The notes: generated by a model from the sequence alone, not told the origin. A DNA stretch of 64,000 nt from JACTMZ01 sp044359955 (GCA_044359955.1 JBIKLF010000008.1:18608-82607), one strand, 5' to 3'; shown: positions 48,678-57,778, counted from the first letter of the stretch. Numbers and translations are program-made.

Positions 48678-48717
48678 CCGTAAAAATTCAAAACGGACCG
48701 TTTTGAATTTTCACGGC
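48677..48717. terminator. 41-bp palindrome filling the bioB/Nudix gap
   Basis: GCCGTAAAAATTCAAAACGG (48677-48696) and CCGTTTTGAATTTTCACGGC (48698-48717) are 20-base arms with one mismatch and a single central base. It runs from the last base of the bioB stop TAG to the Nudix stop on the other strand, so it can serve both genes as terminator. Each arm equals the CCGTTTTGAATTTTCACGG end of the 241-bp element, suggesting two ends joined head to head. Confidence 0.85.
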
Positions 48718-49167
48718 TTAGGTCCCCGGGAACAGTTGTCGCAAAACGGTGCGGTAAACCTCCTGCTTCATCGGAGGCGCCAGAAGGACGGGAAAATCGT
48801 GCACGTCCACCCAGCGGAGGGCGGAGAACTCCCCGCAGGTCCCAGTCAGGTCCGGTGCCGTCGCACTTTTCAAGGAGCAGAGGAAATAGATCTGCTCCTG
48901 CCCGTCGAAACCGCGCCGGTCCGGGCCGGCAGGAAAGTCGTAACGGTGCGGACCGCTCCGCGCGGTCACTTGGTAGGCATCGGCGGCGATTCCCACCTCC
49001 TCATACACTTCCCGGCAGAGCGCGTCCTCGGGTGACTCGCCCTCGTCGATTCCACCCTGCGGGAATTGCCAGCTTTCGGGGAAATCTGAGCGCTGTCCGA
49101 GAAGGACAAAGCCGTCCGGTCTTTGCAGGATTGCGGCGACGTTCAGGCGGTAGCGCTTTTTCATCAT
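48718..49167 (-). CDS. Nudix hydrolase, RppH-like
   Basis: A 149-residue Nudix protein. The Nudix box is GGIDEGESPEDALCREVYEE then VGIAADAY, preceded by LGQRSDFPESWQFPQGG, the pattern of RNA pyrophosphohydrolase (RppH), which starts mRNA decay by removing 5' pyrophosphate. ATG 49167 gives MMKKRYRLNVAAILQRPDGF. Convergent with bioB. Confidence 0.87.
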   Translation of the reverse strand: MMKKRYRLNVAAILQRPDGFVLLGQRSDFPESWQFPQGGIDEGESPEDALCREVYEEVGIAADAYQVTARSGPHRYDFPAGPDRRGFDGQEQIYFLCSLKSATAPDLTGTCGEFSALRWVDVHDFPVLLAPPMKQEVYRTVLRQLFPGT

Positions 49168-49247
49168 TCCGCCATCCTGCGCGGCAGCCAGGACGGCCGC
49201 AAGCGACCGATGCATTGTCAAATGTGGAGCAGGCGATACTTTCGGTC

Positions 49248-50246
49248 ATGCGTATGGCGGAATTCTGGAAAAAAGGTCTGGGGATGGGTCTCGGAGCCGG
49301 TCTGCTCGGCGCCGCGGTTGTGGCCCTGCGGCGGGGCGGGCGCCCGTTGCCGCAACCGTCGCTGCCGGACATCATTTCACCCGCCGTCTTTGCCCGCCGC
49401 GTGCAACGCACCACCCGCGGACAGGTGGTCTATCACATGAGCGGAGAGGGGGAACCGCTCTTGTTTCTGCACGATTTTTTTCCGGGCGCCGCATCGTATG
49501 AGTGGTCGAAAATCTATCCGCTTTTCGCCTCGAGCCATCGCGTCCTGGCACCCGACTGGGTCGGCTTCGGCGAGAGCGAGCGCCCCGATCGTCCGCTCCG
49601 CGCCGAGGATTACGCGCGTTGCCTGCACGAATTCTGCCGTGCCACCTGCGGCGGGAAAAGGCCGGTCATTGTCGCGTCGGGCCTCGGCGCCGCCCTGGCC
49701 TGCTTGGCCGCCGCGCAGCATCCCGAATTTGTCGCGCGGCTCATCCTCTTTCATCCGTCCGGGACGGACGACTGGCTTCAACCGTGGGCTCCCGCGCCGG
49801 TGCGGGCTGCGGCTTGGACGCGTTCCGGGCGCCGTTGGATTTACGCCAACTATCTCGCCCGTCCCGCCTGCCTCGAGCGCTGGCTCAACGGCCGCCGCAG
49901 CGATGCCGGGAACATCGATCTGACCGAACCTGTCTCGGTTTATTCGTCCTTCGCCCGGCAGTATGGCGCCGGCTTGGCGGTGCAGCGCATTCTCTCGGGC
50001 CGCTTTCAGACCGCTGCCCTGCCGCGTTTGCCCGAGGTCTGTGTTCCGGTCACCGTTTGGTGGCCCGGTTGCCGCGCGGCCCATCCCCCGGAATCCGCCT
50101 TGCAGCACGGGTCCCAAGTTCGTTTGGACTGGCTGGATGATTGTGGTCCGCTGGCCCCATTGGACCGGGCGGCCGATCTGACCTCGCGCCTGCAGGTCGA
50201 ACTTTTTCAGCCGGTTCATCTGGCGGATAGACCGAAGGGTGATTGA
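49248..50246 (+). CDS. alpha/beta hydrolase fold protein, nucleophile apparently lost
   Basis: A 332-residue alpha/beta hydrolase. N-terminal anchor GMGLGAGLLGAAVVALRRGG. The fold is clear in LLFLHDFFPGAASYEWSKIY (oxyanion strand), VLAPDWVGFGESERPDRPLR and ARLILFHPSGTDDWLQPWAP. At the nucleophile elbow the usual GxSxG reads VASGLGAAL, with Gly in place of Ser, so it may be inactive or use another chemistry. A cap region around RRWIYANYLARPACLERWL follows. Start 49248 or 49254. Confidence 0.75.
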   Translation: MRMAEFWKKGLGMGLGAGLLGAAVVALRRGGRPLPQPSLPDIISPAVFARRVQRTTRGQVVYHMSGEGEPLLFLHDFFPGAASYEWSKIYPLFASSHRVLAPDWVGFGESERPDRPLRAEDYARCLHEFCRATCGGKRPVIVASGLGAALACLAAAQHPEFVARLILFHPSGTDDWLQPWAPAPVRAAAWTRSGRRWIYANYLARPACLERWLNGRRSDAGNIDLTEPVSVYSSFARQYGAGLAVQRILSGRFQTAALPRLPEVCVPVTVWWPGCRAAHPPESALQHGSQVRLDWLDDCGPLAPLDRAADLTSRLQVELFQPVHLADRPKGD

Positions 50247-50300
50247 CATCCTCCCCGGCACTGAGCCATTGTCTCCTTTCGTCTTTATTCCAACCGGCTT

Positions 50301-50855
50301 ATGTCCAACACCGAAGTTATTCTTACCGCGCACATCCCGAACCTCGGCGCCGAGGCCGATGTGGTCAAAGTCCGCCGTGGCTACGCCCGCAATTTTCTCA
50401 TTCCCCGCGGCATGGCCCACGAGGTCACGCCGGCCTCGCTGCGCATGACCGATTCTCTCAAGGCCCGCCGTGCCGAGCGTGAAGCCACCGAACTGAACGG
50501 GGCCAACGACCTCGCCAAACGCCTCGGCAAACTGAAGCTTTCCTTCATTCTCGAGACCGGCGAAAGCGGCAAGGCCTTTGGCGCCATCACAGCAAAAGAC
50601 ATCGCCGACCGGGTCAAAGCGGAATCCGGTCAGGAAATCGACCGCCATCGCATTGCTTTGGATCGTCCGATCAAGGAAACCGGCGAGTTCACGGTCAACG
50701 TCCGCCTGCACTCCGAAGTTCAGGCCGGCCTCAAACTCACCGTCACCGCGAAAAACGCCAAACCCTCTGCCGCCTCCGAGGATGAGGGCGACAGCGAGGG
50801 CGGTTCACGTCCGCGTGGCCGCACCGGCCGGCGCGACGAAGAGACCGGCGCCTGA
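50301..50855 (+). CDS. rplI: 50S ribosomal protein L9
   Basis: A 184-residue L9, longer than the usual ~150 because of a C-terminal charged extension (SAASEDEGDSEGGSRPRGRT). NTEVILTAHIPNLGAEADVV then KVRRGYARNFLIPRGMAHEV is the conserved N-terminal domain; the C-terminal domain ends in the beta region VNVRLHSEVQAGLKLTVTA. dnaB follows, a common order. Confidence 0.94.
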   Translation: MSNTEVILTAHIPNLGAEADVVKVRRGYARNFLIPRGMAHEVTPASLRMTDSLKARRAEREATELNGANDLAKRLGKLKLSFILETGESGKAFGAITAKDIADRVKAESGQEIDRHRIALDRPIKETGEFTVNVRLHSEVQAGLKLTVTAKNAKPSAASEDEGDSEGGSRPRGRTGRRDEETGA

Positions 50856-50969
50856 GTTGTTCACAAGTTGTTGGGCGGGTTGTTCGCCCTCGTGCCCTTT
50901 CTTTTTTTTGCGCAGGGCATGGTCCGCGTTTGACCGGCCACACACGGCGGTCCCACAATAACCGCCCGC

Positions 50970-52427
50970 ATGACTTCGCCGGTTGACCTGAAAGCACCCG
51001 CCGCCCGCCGCCCTCCGGCGCCGCGTCGCAACGGCGCTTCCAAAGCAGCGGCCGCCGCGCCCGACGCGCACCGTTCGTTGCCGCAGAATGTCGAGGCGGA
51101 GCGGGGCCTTCTCGGGTCCATTCTTCTTTCGCCGCGCGAGGTGCTCAACGATTGCGCCGAGCAAATCACCGAGGAAGCATTCTACTCACCGGCCCACGGC
51201 ACGATCTTCCGCGTGCTGGTCGAGATGTGGTCGGCCAACCAGCAGATCGACGTCATCACGCTGACCAACCGCCTGCGCGATCTCAATGTTCTCGACGCCG
51301 TGGGTGGCCCGGGTGCGGTCACCGAATTATTCGGCTTCGTGCCCACCGCGGCCAACGCCCCGCACTATCTCGACATCGTGTTGGAGAAGTCGCTCCTGCG
51401 CCGCATGATCACGGCTTGCACTTCCTCCGCGGCCCGCTGCTACGAGGAGCAGGGGGATGTTCCGCAATTGCTCGATGACGTGGAGCGCGAGATTTTCACC
51501 ATTGGGGAAACGCGTTTCCGCAAAACCGCGCCCGACATGCGTGACGAGGTCTTCGCGGCGCTGGAAAACATCGAAAAAATGTATCAACAGCGGGGCCGGA
51601 TCAGCGGACTGGCCACTGGGTTCACCGTTTTCGACCAAATGACCGACGGCTTGCATCCGGGCGAGATGATCATCGTCGCGGCGCGCCCCTCGATGGGCAA
51701 AACCGCGCTGGCCATGAACATTGTCGAACATGTCGCCCTCAACCTCGAAGAACCGAAACCGGTTGGCGTCTTCAGCTTGGAAATGAGCACGCAGCAGCTT
51801 GTGCAGCGCATGCTTTGCTCCCGTGCCCGCGTCAACATGAAGAAAATCCGTTCCGGCATGCTGGCCCGCGCCGAACACGGAAAGCTGAACGACGCGGCCG
51901 CCGCCCTGAGCGAAAGCAGCATTTTCATCGATGACACGGCCAGCCTCACCATTCTCGAATTGCGGGCCAAAGCGCGCCGCATGCGAGACCGTCACCGCAT
52001 CGAGTTGATCGCCATCGATTACCTGCAGTTGTGCCGCTCGACCTCCCGCCGCGGACAGGACAACCGCCAAATCGAAATTGCCGAAATTTCCTCCGGCATC
52101 AAGGCCTTGGCCAAGGAACTCGAGATCCCGATCATCGTTCTGGCCCAGCTCAACCGGCAACCCGAGCAACGCGGCGGCGGAAAACCCCGCATGTCCGACC
52201 TGCGCGAATCAGGCTCCCTCGAGCAGGATGCGGACGTCGTGGCGCTCCTCGTGCGGCCGGAAGTCTACGAGGATGACGAGGATACGAAGTCCGATTTGGC
52301 CGGCAAGGCCGAGCTCCTCATCGCCAAACAGCGCAACGGGCCGATCGGGGAAATACCGCTGACCTTCATCAAAGAATACACGCGCTTCGAGAACGCCGCG
52401 TTCGACCGTCCTCCCGAGGGGGAGTAA
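50970..52427 (+). CDS. dnaB: replicative DNA helicase
   Basis: A 485-residue DnaB hexameric helicase. N-terminal domain EAERGLLGSILLSPREVLND; Walker A ARPSMGKTALAMNI; H1a ALNLEEPKPVGVFSLEMSTQ then QLVQRM; Walker B IELIAIDYLQLCRS; and GELRESGSLEQDAD-like DLRESGSLEQDADVVALLVR. No intein is visible, and the ~28-residue N-terminal tail before the domain is Ala/Pro-rich. Located after rplI. Confidence 0.96.
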   Translation: MTSPVDLKAPAARRPPAPRRNGASKAAAAAPDAHRSLPQNVEAERGLLGSILLSPREVLNDCAEQITEEAFYSPAHGTIFRVLVEMWSANQQIDVITLTNRLRDLNVLDAVGGPGAVTELFGFVPTAANAPHYLDIVLEKSLLRRMITACTSSAARCYEEQGDVPQLLDDVEREIFTIGETRFRKTAPDMRDEVFAALENIEKMYQQRGRISGLATGFTVFDQMTDGLHPGEMIIVAARPSMGKTALAMNIVEHVALNLEEPKPVGVFSLEMSTQQLVQRMLCSRARVNMKKIRSGMLARAEHGKLNDAAAALSESSIFIDDTASLTILELRAKARRMRDRHRIELIAIDYLQLCRSTSRRGQDNRQIEIAEISSGIKALAKELEIPIIVLAQLNRQPEQRGGGKPRMSDLRESGSLEQDADVVALLVRPEVYEDDEDTKSDLAGKAELLIAKQRNGPIGEIPLTFIKEYTRFENAAFDRPPEGE

Positions 52428-52450
52428 AACCACCAAACCATGCCAGGTGG

Positions 52451-52509
52451 ATCGCGCCGTCCCGGCGCGATGTTGCACGGGGGGACAATCGCGATGGGGG
52501 CCTCGCGAT
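52451..52509. repeat. two GC hairpins after dnaB
   Basis: ATCGCGCCG/CGGCGCGAT (52451-52471) and ATCGCGA/TCGCGAT (52488-52509) are perfect stems. The first, 24 bases after the dnaB stop, could end transcription although no T tract follows. Confidence 0.45.
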
Positions 52510-52575
52510 CCGCCGCGCCGGCGTCCGAGAGCTTTTCCTTCACCGCGGCGCCCCCGACCGGCCACACCTCTTTCC

Positions 52576-53151
52576 TCACCACCCGAAATTCTGCGCCAAG
52601 GCCGCCATGGTGCGCTCCAGGGGCAGTCCCACCACGTTCGACCGGCTGCCCTCCACTGTTTCGACCAGCATTTCGCCATTTTCCTGCAGCGCGTAGGCGC
52701 CGGCCTTGTCGAGCACATCGACCGTAGCGAGGTATTCTTCGATCACATTTTCGCCGAGCGGACGAAAGCGCACGCGGGTGATTTCGTGAAACTCGACCTG
52801 CTGCCTTGGTTGCATCCGGACAAGGTGCACGGCCGTCGCCACCTCGTGGGTCTGCCCCGACAGCTCCCGCAGCATGCGTCGGGCCTCGTTATGATCGGCC
52901 GGCTGGCCCAGCGCGCGGCCCCCGAGCCAGACGAGCGTATCGGCGCCGAGCACCACCGCGTCCGGATACCGCACCGCCACTTCGAGTGCCTTGGCCCGGG
53001 CGTTGGTCGCGACCAGCTTGGCCAGTCCTAGCGTATCGTTTTTGCTCTCCGCCACGGCCGCGGGCACCACGGAAAAGGGGACGCCGGCGGACCGCAACAG
53101 TTCACTCCGCCGGGGAGAAGCCGAAGCGAGGACCAGGGGAGGGCGGCTCAA
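52576..53151 (-). CDS. maf: Maf-like nucleotide pyrophosphatase
   Basis: A 191-residue Maf protein, which hydrolyses non-canonical nucleoside triphosphates. Start signature LVLASASPRRSELLRSAGVP; VVLGADTLVWLGGRALGQPA then ADHNEARRMLRELSGQTHEV; and ATVDVLDKAGAYALQENGEM then LVETVEGSRSNVVGLPLE. It starts at the TTG at 53151 overlapping the stop of the upstream gene (TTGA), because the frame upstream is not protein-like. Confidence 0.87.
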   Translation of the reverse strand: MSRPPLVLASASPRRSELLRSAGVPFSVVPAAVAESKNDTLGLAKLVATNARAKALEVAVRYPDAVVLGADTLVWLGGRALGQPADHNEARRMLRELSGQTHEVATAVHLVRMQPRQQVEFHEITRVRFRPLGENVIEEYLATVDVLDKAGAYALQENGEMLVETVEGSRSNVVGLPLERTMAALAQNFGW

Positions 53152-53444
53152 TAGAACTCGCCGTCTTCGGCAAACCCGGAATCGTGGCGGATTGTCTCGA
53201 GGCGGCGGCGCGTGCGGCGGCCTTCGCCCAGTTCGCGGTTGACGCGAACGCCTGCTCCGATGAGCAGAGGAATGGTCGCCGCGAGTCCGGCCAGTAAGAC
53301 GACAACACCGAGGCGCTGCCGGGCACCTTTGCCGAGTTGGTCGGCAACGAGGAGGCCTGCTCCCGCGCCGACGGCCATTTCGGCGACGGCGGCCAATGAG
53401 GTGGCGGAAAGATTGCGCGAAAACCTGTCGAGGATGTTTGCCAT
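53148..53444 (-). CDS. small membrane protein, 98 residues
   Basis: One to two hydrophobic segments, SLAAVAEMAVGAGAGLLVAD and LGVVVLLAGLAATIPLLIGA, followed by a basic tail GEGRRTRRRLETIRHDSGFA. Pattern like YtxH-type stress/membrane proteins, but not certain. It overlaps maf by 4 bases, so co-translation is likely. Confidence 0.6.
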   Translation of the reverse strand: MANILDRFSRNLSATSLAAVAEMAVGAGAGLLVADQLGKGARQRLGVVVLLAGLAATIPLLIGAGVRVNRELGEGRRTRRRLETIRHDSGFAEDGEFY

Positions 53445-53547
53445 TTACCACGTGCCTTACTCCAGATGCGCGCTTCTGGCAACCGTAACCGGCAAAATTC
53501 TTTCGCGCAGGATTGCGCCCGGGGCGGCAAAATCGTCTCATCGGTCC

Positions 53548-54609
53548 ATGGATCATGATCTTTATGCGCTGATTCTCGCCGGCGGCAGTGGCGAGCGGTT
53601 CTGGCCCTACAGCCGCCGCGCGCGTCCCAAGCAATTGCTCAAGCTTTTTTCCGACCACACCATGCTGGAGGAAACCGTCGCCCGTCTCGGGACGGCCGTT
53701 CCTCCCGAGCGGGTCTTTGTGCTGACCAACCGCGAGCAGGAAGCCGCGGTTCGCGCCGCTTGCCCCGGGTTGCCCGCCGAGAACATCGTGGCGGAACCCG
53801 CCAAACGCGACACCGCGCCTGCGGTCGCCCTCGGGGTCGGCCTCATCCTGCGCCGCGACCCTCACGCGGTCATGGCCGTGCTGCCCGCCGATCACCTGAT
53901 CCAGGACACCGAAACCTTCCGCCGTGATCTTCTGGCCGGGGCCCGCGCGGCCGCGGATTCCGGTGCACTGCTCACCATCGGCATCAAACCAACCTGGGCC
54001 TGCCCCGGCTTCGGCTACATCGAGCAGGGCCACCGCGTCTCCGAGGGCGAGCCCGCGATCTACGAAGTGAAGCGCTTCCGGGAGAAACCCGACGCCGCCT
54101 TGGCCGAGTCATTCCTCAAACAGGGCAACTTCCGTTGGAATGCCGGCATGTTCATTTGGTCGATCCCCGCCATCATGGGCGAGCTGACCAAGCACGCGCC
54201 CGAGTTGGCCGCCTTTGTTTCCCGCCTGCGCACGGCGGACGATCCGACGGCCTTGCTCGAAGCGGAATTTCCCCGGCTCCCCAAGATATCCGTCGACTAC
54301 GCCATCATGGAGAAAGCCGCCCGGGTGCTCGAGCTCGAGGCGGGCTTTGATTGGGACGACGTCGGCAGCTGGGTTGCGGTGGCCAAATACTTGCCTGCCC
54401 ACGAGGGAGGCAACGCCGCCAACGGTCCGCTCACCACCCAAGACGCCGCGCACAATATCGTTTTCTCCAGCGGCCAGAAGCACATCGCTCTGGTTGGCGT
54501 GCAGGATCTCATCGTCATCGACACGGGCGACGCGCTGCTCGTTTGCCACCGCAGCGAAGCCGAGAACATCAAAAAAATCGTGTCCACCATTCCGGAGGCG
54601 TTGCAATGA
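53548..54609 (+). CDS. manC: mannose-1-phosphate guanylyltransferase
   Basis: A 353-residue GDP-mannose pyrophosphorylase. The nucleotidyltransferase motif is LYALILAGGSGERFWPYSRR then ARPKQLL; VFVLTNREQEAAV, FGYIEQGHRV, and FREKPDAALAESFLKQGNF then RWNAGMFIWS are typical. Only the guanylyltransferase part is present, without the fused isomerase domain. With manA it can make GDP-mannose for glycans. ruvX follows after 16 bases. Confidence 0.93.
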   Translation: MDHDLYALILAGGSGERFWPYSRRARPKQLLKLFSDHTMLEETVARLGTAVPPERVFVLTNREQEAAVRAACPGLPAENIVAEPAKRDTAPAVALGVGLILRRDPHAVMAVLPADHLIQDTETFRRDLLAGARAAADSGALLTIGIKPTWACPGFGYIEQGHRVSEGEPAIYEVKRFREKPDAALAESFLKQGNFRWNAGMFIWSIPAIMGELTKHAPELAAFVSRLRTADDPTALLEAEFPRLPKISVDYAIMEKAARVLELEAGFDWDDVGSWVAVAKYLPAHEGGNAANGPLTTQDAAHNIVFSSGQKHIALVGVQDLIVIDTGDALLVCHRSEAENIKKIVSTIPEALQ

Positions 54610-54625
54610 CCTTTCCTCAATTTCC

Positions 54626-55045
54626 ATGAGCCGCACCATGGCGGTCGACCTTGGCACCGCACGCACCGGCCTTGCCGTGAGCGACGAACTCGGCATGCTT
54701 GCGCAGCCTTGGAAGACGTTGCCGGGCGGCGAGTCCGCCCTCGAGGCGGTCGTGGCCGCGTGGGAGGAAATCAAGCCGGTCCGCATCCTCGTCGGTCTGC
54801 CCCGCAACATGAACGGCACCTACGGCCCCGCGGCGGAAAACGCCCGCACTTTTGCCGAAAGTCTCCGGGCCCGGGTCACCTGTCCGGTGGACTTGTGGGA
54901 TGAGCGGCTGACCACCGTCGCCGCGCAACGCGCCTTGCGCGAAAGCGGACGCAAAGCGCGCGACCAGCGCGGGGTCATCGACCAAGTGGCGGCGCAAATT
55001 CTCCTGCAAAGCTGGCTCGACCGCGCCCCATGCGACTTAAGTTAA
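54626..55045 (+). CDS. ruvX: Holliday junction resolvase-like RuvX/YqgF
   Basis: A 139-residue RuvX/YqgF RNase H-fold protein, likely pre-16S rRNA nuclease/Holliday resolvase. MAVDLGTARTGLAVSDELGM (first Asp); ILVGLPRNMNGTYGPAAENA (Glu region); and LWDERLTTVAAQRALRESGR then RDQRGVIDQVAAQILLQSWL match the family. It overlaps truA by 16 bases. Confidence 0.9.
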   Translation: MSRTMAVDLGTARTGLAVSDELGMLAQPWKTLPGGESALEAVVAAWEEIKPVRILVGLPRNMNGTYGPAAENARTFAESLRARVTCPVDLWDERLTTVAAQRALRESGRKARDQRGVIDQVAAQILLQSWLDRAPCDLS

Positions 55046-55794
55046 CGTTGGCCTATGATGGCGCCGCCTTCCGCGGTTGGCAGAGCCAGACCGGCGGAGG
55101 CGCCGTGCAGGACATTTTGCAGGAAGCCCTGACCCGTCTGGCCGGGGGCGAGAAAGTCCACGTGCACGGCTCCGGCCGCACCGACGCCGGCGTCCACGCG
55201 CTCGGCCAGGTGGCCCATGCCGATGTTCCCGATAAACATAGCGAGCCGGCTTTCTGGCATCGGGCGCTCAATGCCACCCTCTCCCCTTCCATCCGCGTCA
55301 TGAATTGCGCGCGGGCCAAGGATGATTTCCACGCCCGTTATTCCGCCACCGGAAAAATCTACGACTACCTTCTCTGGACCGGCCCGGTTCTCCCGCCGCA
55401 TTGGGCCGCCCGCGCTTGGCACGTGGTGCCGCCTCCCGATCCGGCCGCGCTGCGTCGTGCGGCCAAGATCCTCACCGGTCGCCATGACTTCAGCGGATTC
55501 GCGGCCAACCGCGGCACGCCCGTGAGGGATGCCCGGCGTCATCTCCGGCGCATCACCGTGTCATGCGATGGACCGGTCGTCCGCTTGCGCTTCGCCGGCG
55601 ACGGTTTTCTTTACCGGATGGTCCGCATGTTGGCTGCCGCCATGGTCCGCGTCGCGCAGGGCAAGGCCACGGAGGCGGACCTGCGGGCCCGCCTGGCCGG
55701 GAGGGAAACGGACCTGCCGCGCGTCGTCGCGCCGGCTGATGGTCTTTACCTCGTGCGGGTCGCTTATGCGCGCGCCGGCTCGCAATCGGGTTGA
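55030..55794 (+). CDS. truA: tRNA pseudouridine(38-40) synthase
   Basis: A 254-residue TruA, converting U38-40 to pseudouridine. The start MRLKLTLAYDGAAFRGWQSQ, GSGRTDAGVHALGQVAHADV (catalytic Asp) and ARYSATGKIYDYLLWTGP are characteristic; FLYRMVRMLAAAMVRVAQGK forms the C-terminal motif. The start overlaps the ruvX end by 16 bases in another frame. Confidence 0.94.
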   Translation: MRLKLTLAYDGAAFRGWQSQTGGGAVQDILQEALTRLAGGEKVHVHGSGRTDAGVHALGQVAHADVPDKHSEPAFWHRALNATLSPSIRVMNCARAKDDFHARYSATGKIYDYLLWTGPVLPPHWAARAWHVVPPPDPAALRRAAKILTGRHDFSGFAANRGTPVRDARRHLRRITVSCDGPVVRLRFAGDGFLYRMVRMLAAAMVRVAQGKATEADLRARLAGRETDLPRVVAPADGLYLVRVAYARAGSQSG

Positions 55795-55826
55795 ATTCCC
55801 ATCGGCCGCGCCCTTAGCTTCTCCCC

Positions 55827-56909
55827 GTGCGTGTCGCGCCCGCTTTTTTTATCACCCTCGGGCTCTCGCTCTTGGCCTCGCCCTTGGCCACCGCGCAAAT
55901 TTCGCCGGAGGAGCAACGCAAACGCGATCTCTTCCTCAAGGCCCGCGAGTCGATTGAACCCGCTCCCGCCGCCACCCCGGTCCGCCCGCCCGTGCGCCCC
56001 CAACCGCGCCCGCGCCCGGTGGCGGAATCGGTCGAGCAACCGCTGGAGCCGATCACCCTCCCGCCGCCCCGCTCCACACCTCCGCCTCCGCCCCGTCCCA
56101 AGGCCACACCCGAGCCACGGGCTACGCCGAAACCCAAAGCGACCCCTCCGCCTCGCACCACACCCCCGCCGCTCGTGGCCGGGAGCGTGGATGATATCGT
56201 TCTGCCTCCGGCCAAGGATGAGTCGTCTGATGTCATCAAGCTGCCGCCGCCTCGGTCCGGCCCCACACCTCGGGGTGGACGCGCACCCGAGGAGGAGGCG
56301 CCCGCCGCGCCCATCGTGGTCGAGAAGTCAGGGCAGGAAGAGGAACAAGGCATGGCGCCGGTCCCGGAGCGTGAGCGTCGGGGGTGGTTCGGCTTGGGCG
56401 GCGGTCCGCGTCACCGCTATCTCACCCGCAGCGTTCGCTCCGCCATCGATGGCGCCCCGGTCAAGCGGGGGCGCTGGCAATACGTCATCGTGCACAACAG
56501 CGGCACGCGGCAGGGCAACGCGCGCATCTTCGCAAATTACCACAAGAACGTCCGCAAAATGAAAAACGGCCTCGCCTACCATTTTGTCATCGGCAATGGC
56601 ACGTCGTCCGGCGACGGCGAGATCGAGATCGGTCCGCGCTGGACCCGCCAGATCAATGGCGGACACGTGGCCAGTGACTACCTCAATAACATCGGCATCG
56701 GCATCTGCTTTGTCGGCGACTTCAACCGCGATCTGCCGACCAAAGCGCAGTTGGCCGCGCTGGAGGAGCTGATCAAATACCTCCGCAAGCGCGTCGGCCG
56801 GAGCAAAGGGCGCGTGCTCATCGTCAAAGCGCACCGCGAAATCAATCCGAAGCCGACCGACTGCCCGGGCAACCGCTTTCCTTACAGCTGGATGCATCGC
56901 ACCTTTTGA
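55827..56909 (+). CDS. N-acetylmuramoyl-L-alanine amidase-like protein
   Basis: A 360-residue exported protein from a GTG start: signal ITLGLSLLASPLATAQ. Residues ~45-185 are Pro-rich (VRPPVRPQPRPRPVAESVEQ), likely a wall-spanning linker. The C-terminal ~170 residues are amidase-2/PGRP-like: QYVIVHNSGTRQGNARIFAN (His), INGGHVASDYLNNIGIGICF and IVKAHREINPKPTDCPGNRF (His, Cys in place of the last zinc ligands). It may cut peptidoglycan cross-links. Confidence 0.82.
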   Translation: MRVAPAFFITLGLSLLASPLATAQISPEEQRKRDLFLKARESIEPAPAATPVRPPVRPQPRPRPVAESVEQPLEPITLPPPRSTPPPPPRPKATPEPRATPKPKATPPPRTTPPPLVAGSVDDIVLPPAKDESSDVIKLPPPRSGPTPRGGRAPEEEAPAAPIVVEKSGQEEEQGMAPVPERERRGWFGLGGGPRHRYLTRSVRSAIDGAPVKRGRWQYVIVHNSGTRQGNARIFANYHKNVRKMKNGLAYHFVIGNGTSSGDGEIEIGPRWTRQINGGHVASDYLNNIGIGICFVGDFNRDLPTKAQLAALEELIKYLRKRVGRSKGRVLIVKAHREINPKPTDCPGNRFPYSWMHRTF

Positions 56910-56911
56910 CC

Positions 56912-57778
56912 ATGCGCCTCGGGATCACAGGGGCCTCGGGTTTCATCGGCGGGCACGTGACGCGTCTTGCCGTGGCGCAGGGATGGGAAGTCGTTCCTTT
57001 CTCCCGCCAGCCACGCGATGAGCGCACGCGCCGCCTCGTGCCGGGCGAAGCGGCCGACGTGGAGGGACTCGATGCCGTCCTGCATCTGGCCGGCGAACCG
57101 GTGGTCGGACGTTGGACCTCCGAAAAGCGCCGCCGCATCATGGAGAGCCGCGTGATGGGCACGCGCTCTCTAGCCGAAGGTTTCGCCCGCGCGGCGCATC
57201 CGCCCCGGGTGTTCATCAGCAGTTCGGGCATCGGTTACTACGGCCACACGGGGGACACCGAAGTTGAGGAAAATTCCCCGGCCGGCCGCGGCTTCCTCGC
57301 CGACGTCTGCCGCGCGTGGGAGGCGGAGGCGATGCAGGTGCGGAACGCCCGCGTGGTCATTTTGCGGATCGGACTTGTCCTCGGACGCGAGGGCGGAACG
57401 ATGAAGCGCATTCTGCCGGTCTTCTGCGCCGGTCTCGGTGGACGGCTGGGCTCCGGGCGGCAATGGATGTCGTGCATCCACGTCGACGACATAGCCGGAC
57501 TCGCTTTGTGGGCTATCGGGCAGGAAAACCTCGACGGACCGGTCAATGCCGTCATGCCTCACCCGGTGACCAACGCCGATTTCACCCGCCTCCTGGCCCG
57601 CGCGGTGCACCGCCCGGCCATTTTGCCCGCCCCGGCTTTTGTTCTCCGCGCGGTCTTGGGAGAAATGGCCTCCCTCCTCCTCGACAGTTCGCGCGTGCGG
57701 CCGCGGGTGGCGGAAGAGCGCGGCTACTCCTACGAGTTCGCCGACGTGGAGAAAGCCTTGGCTCAAGTCGCGCGTTGA
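56912..57778 (+). CDS. TIGR01777-family NAD-dependent epimerase
   Basis: A 288-residue SDR-extended epimerase. Rossmann motif RLGITGASGFIGGHVTRLA; VFISSSGIGYYGHTGDTEVE (YxG-like catalytic stretch); LGREGGTMKRILPVFCAGLG; MSCIHVDDIAGLALWAIGQE. TIGR01777/SulA-like proteins (YfcH, chloroplast relatives) have unknown substrates. It starts 2 bases after the amidase stop. Alternative TTG start at 56906. Confidence 0.87.
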   Translation: MRLGITGASGFIGGHVTRLAVAQGWEVVPFSRQPRDERTRRLVPGEAADVEGLDAVLHLAGEPVVGRWTSEKRRRIMESRVMGTRSLAEGFARAAHPPRVFISSSGIGYYGHTGDTEVEENSPAGRGFLADVCRAWEAEAMQVRNARVVILRIGLVLGREGGTMKRILPVFCAGLGGRLGSGRQWMSCIHVDDIAGLALWAIGQENLDGPVNAVMPHPVTNADFTRLLARAVHRPAILPAPAFVLRAVLGEMASLLLDSSRVRPRVAEERGYSYEFADVEKALAQVAR

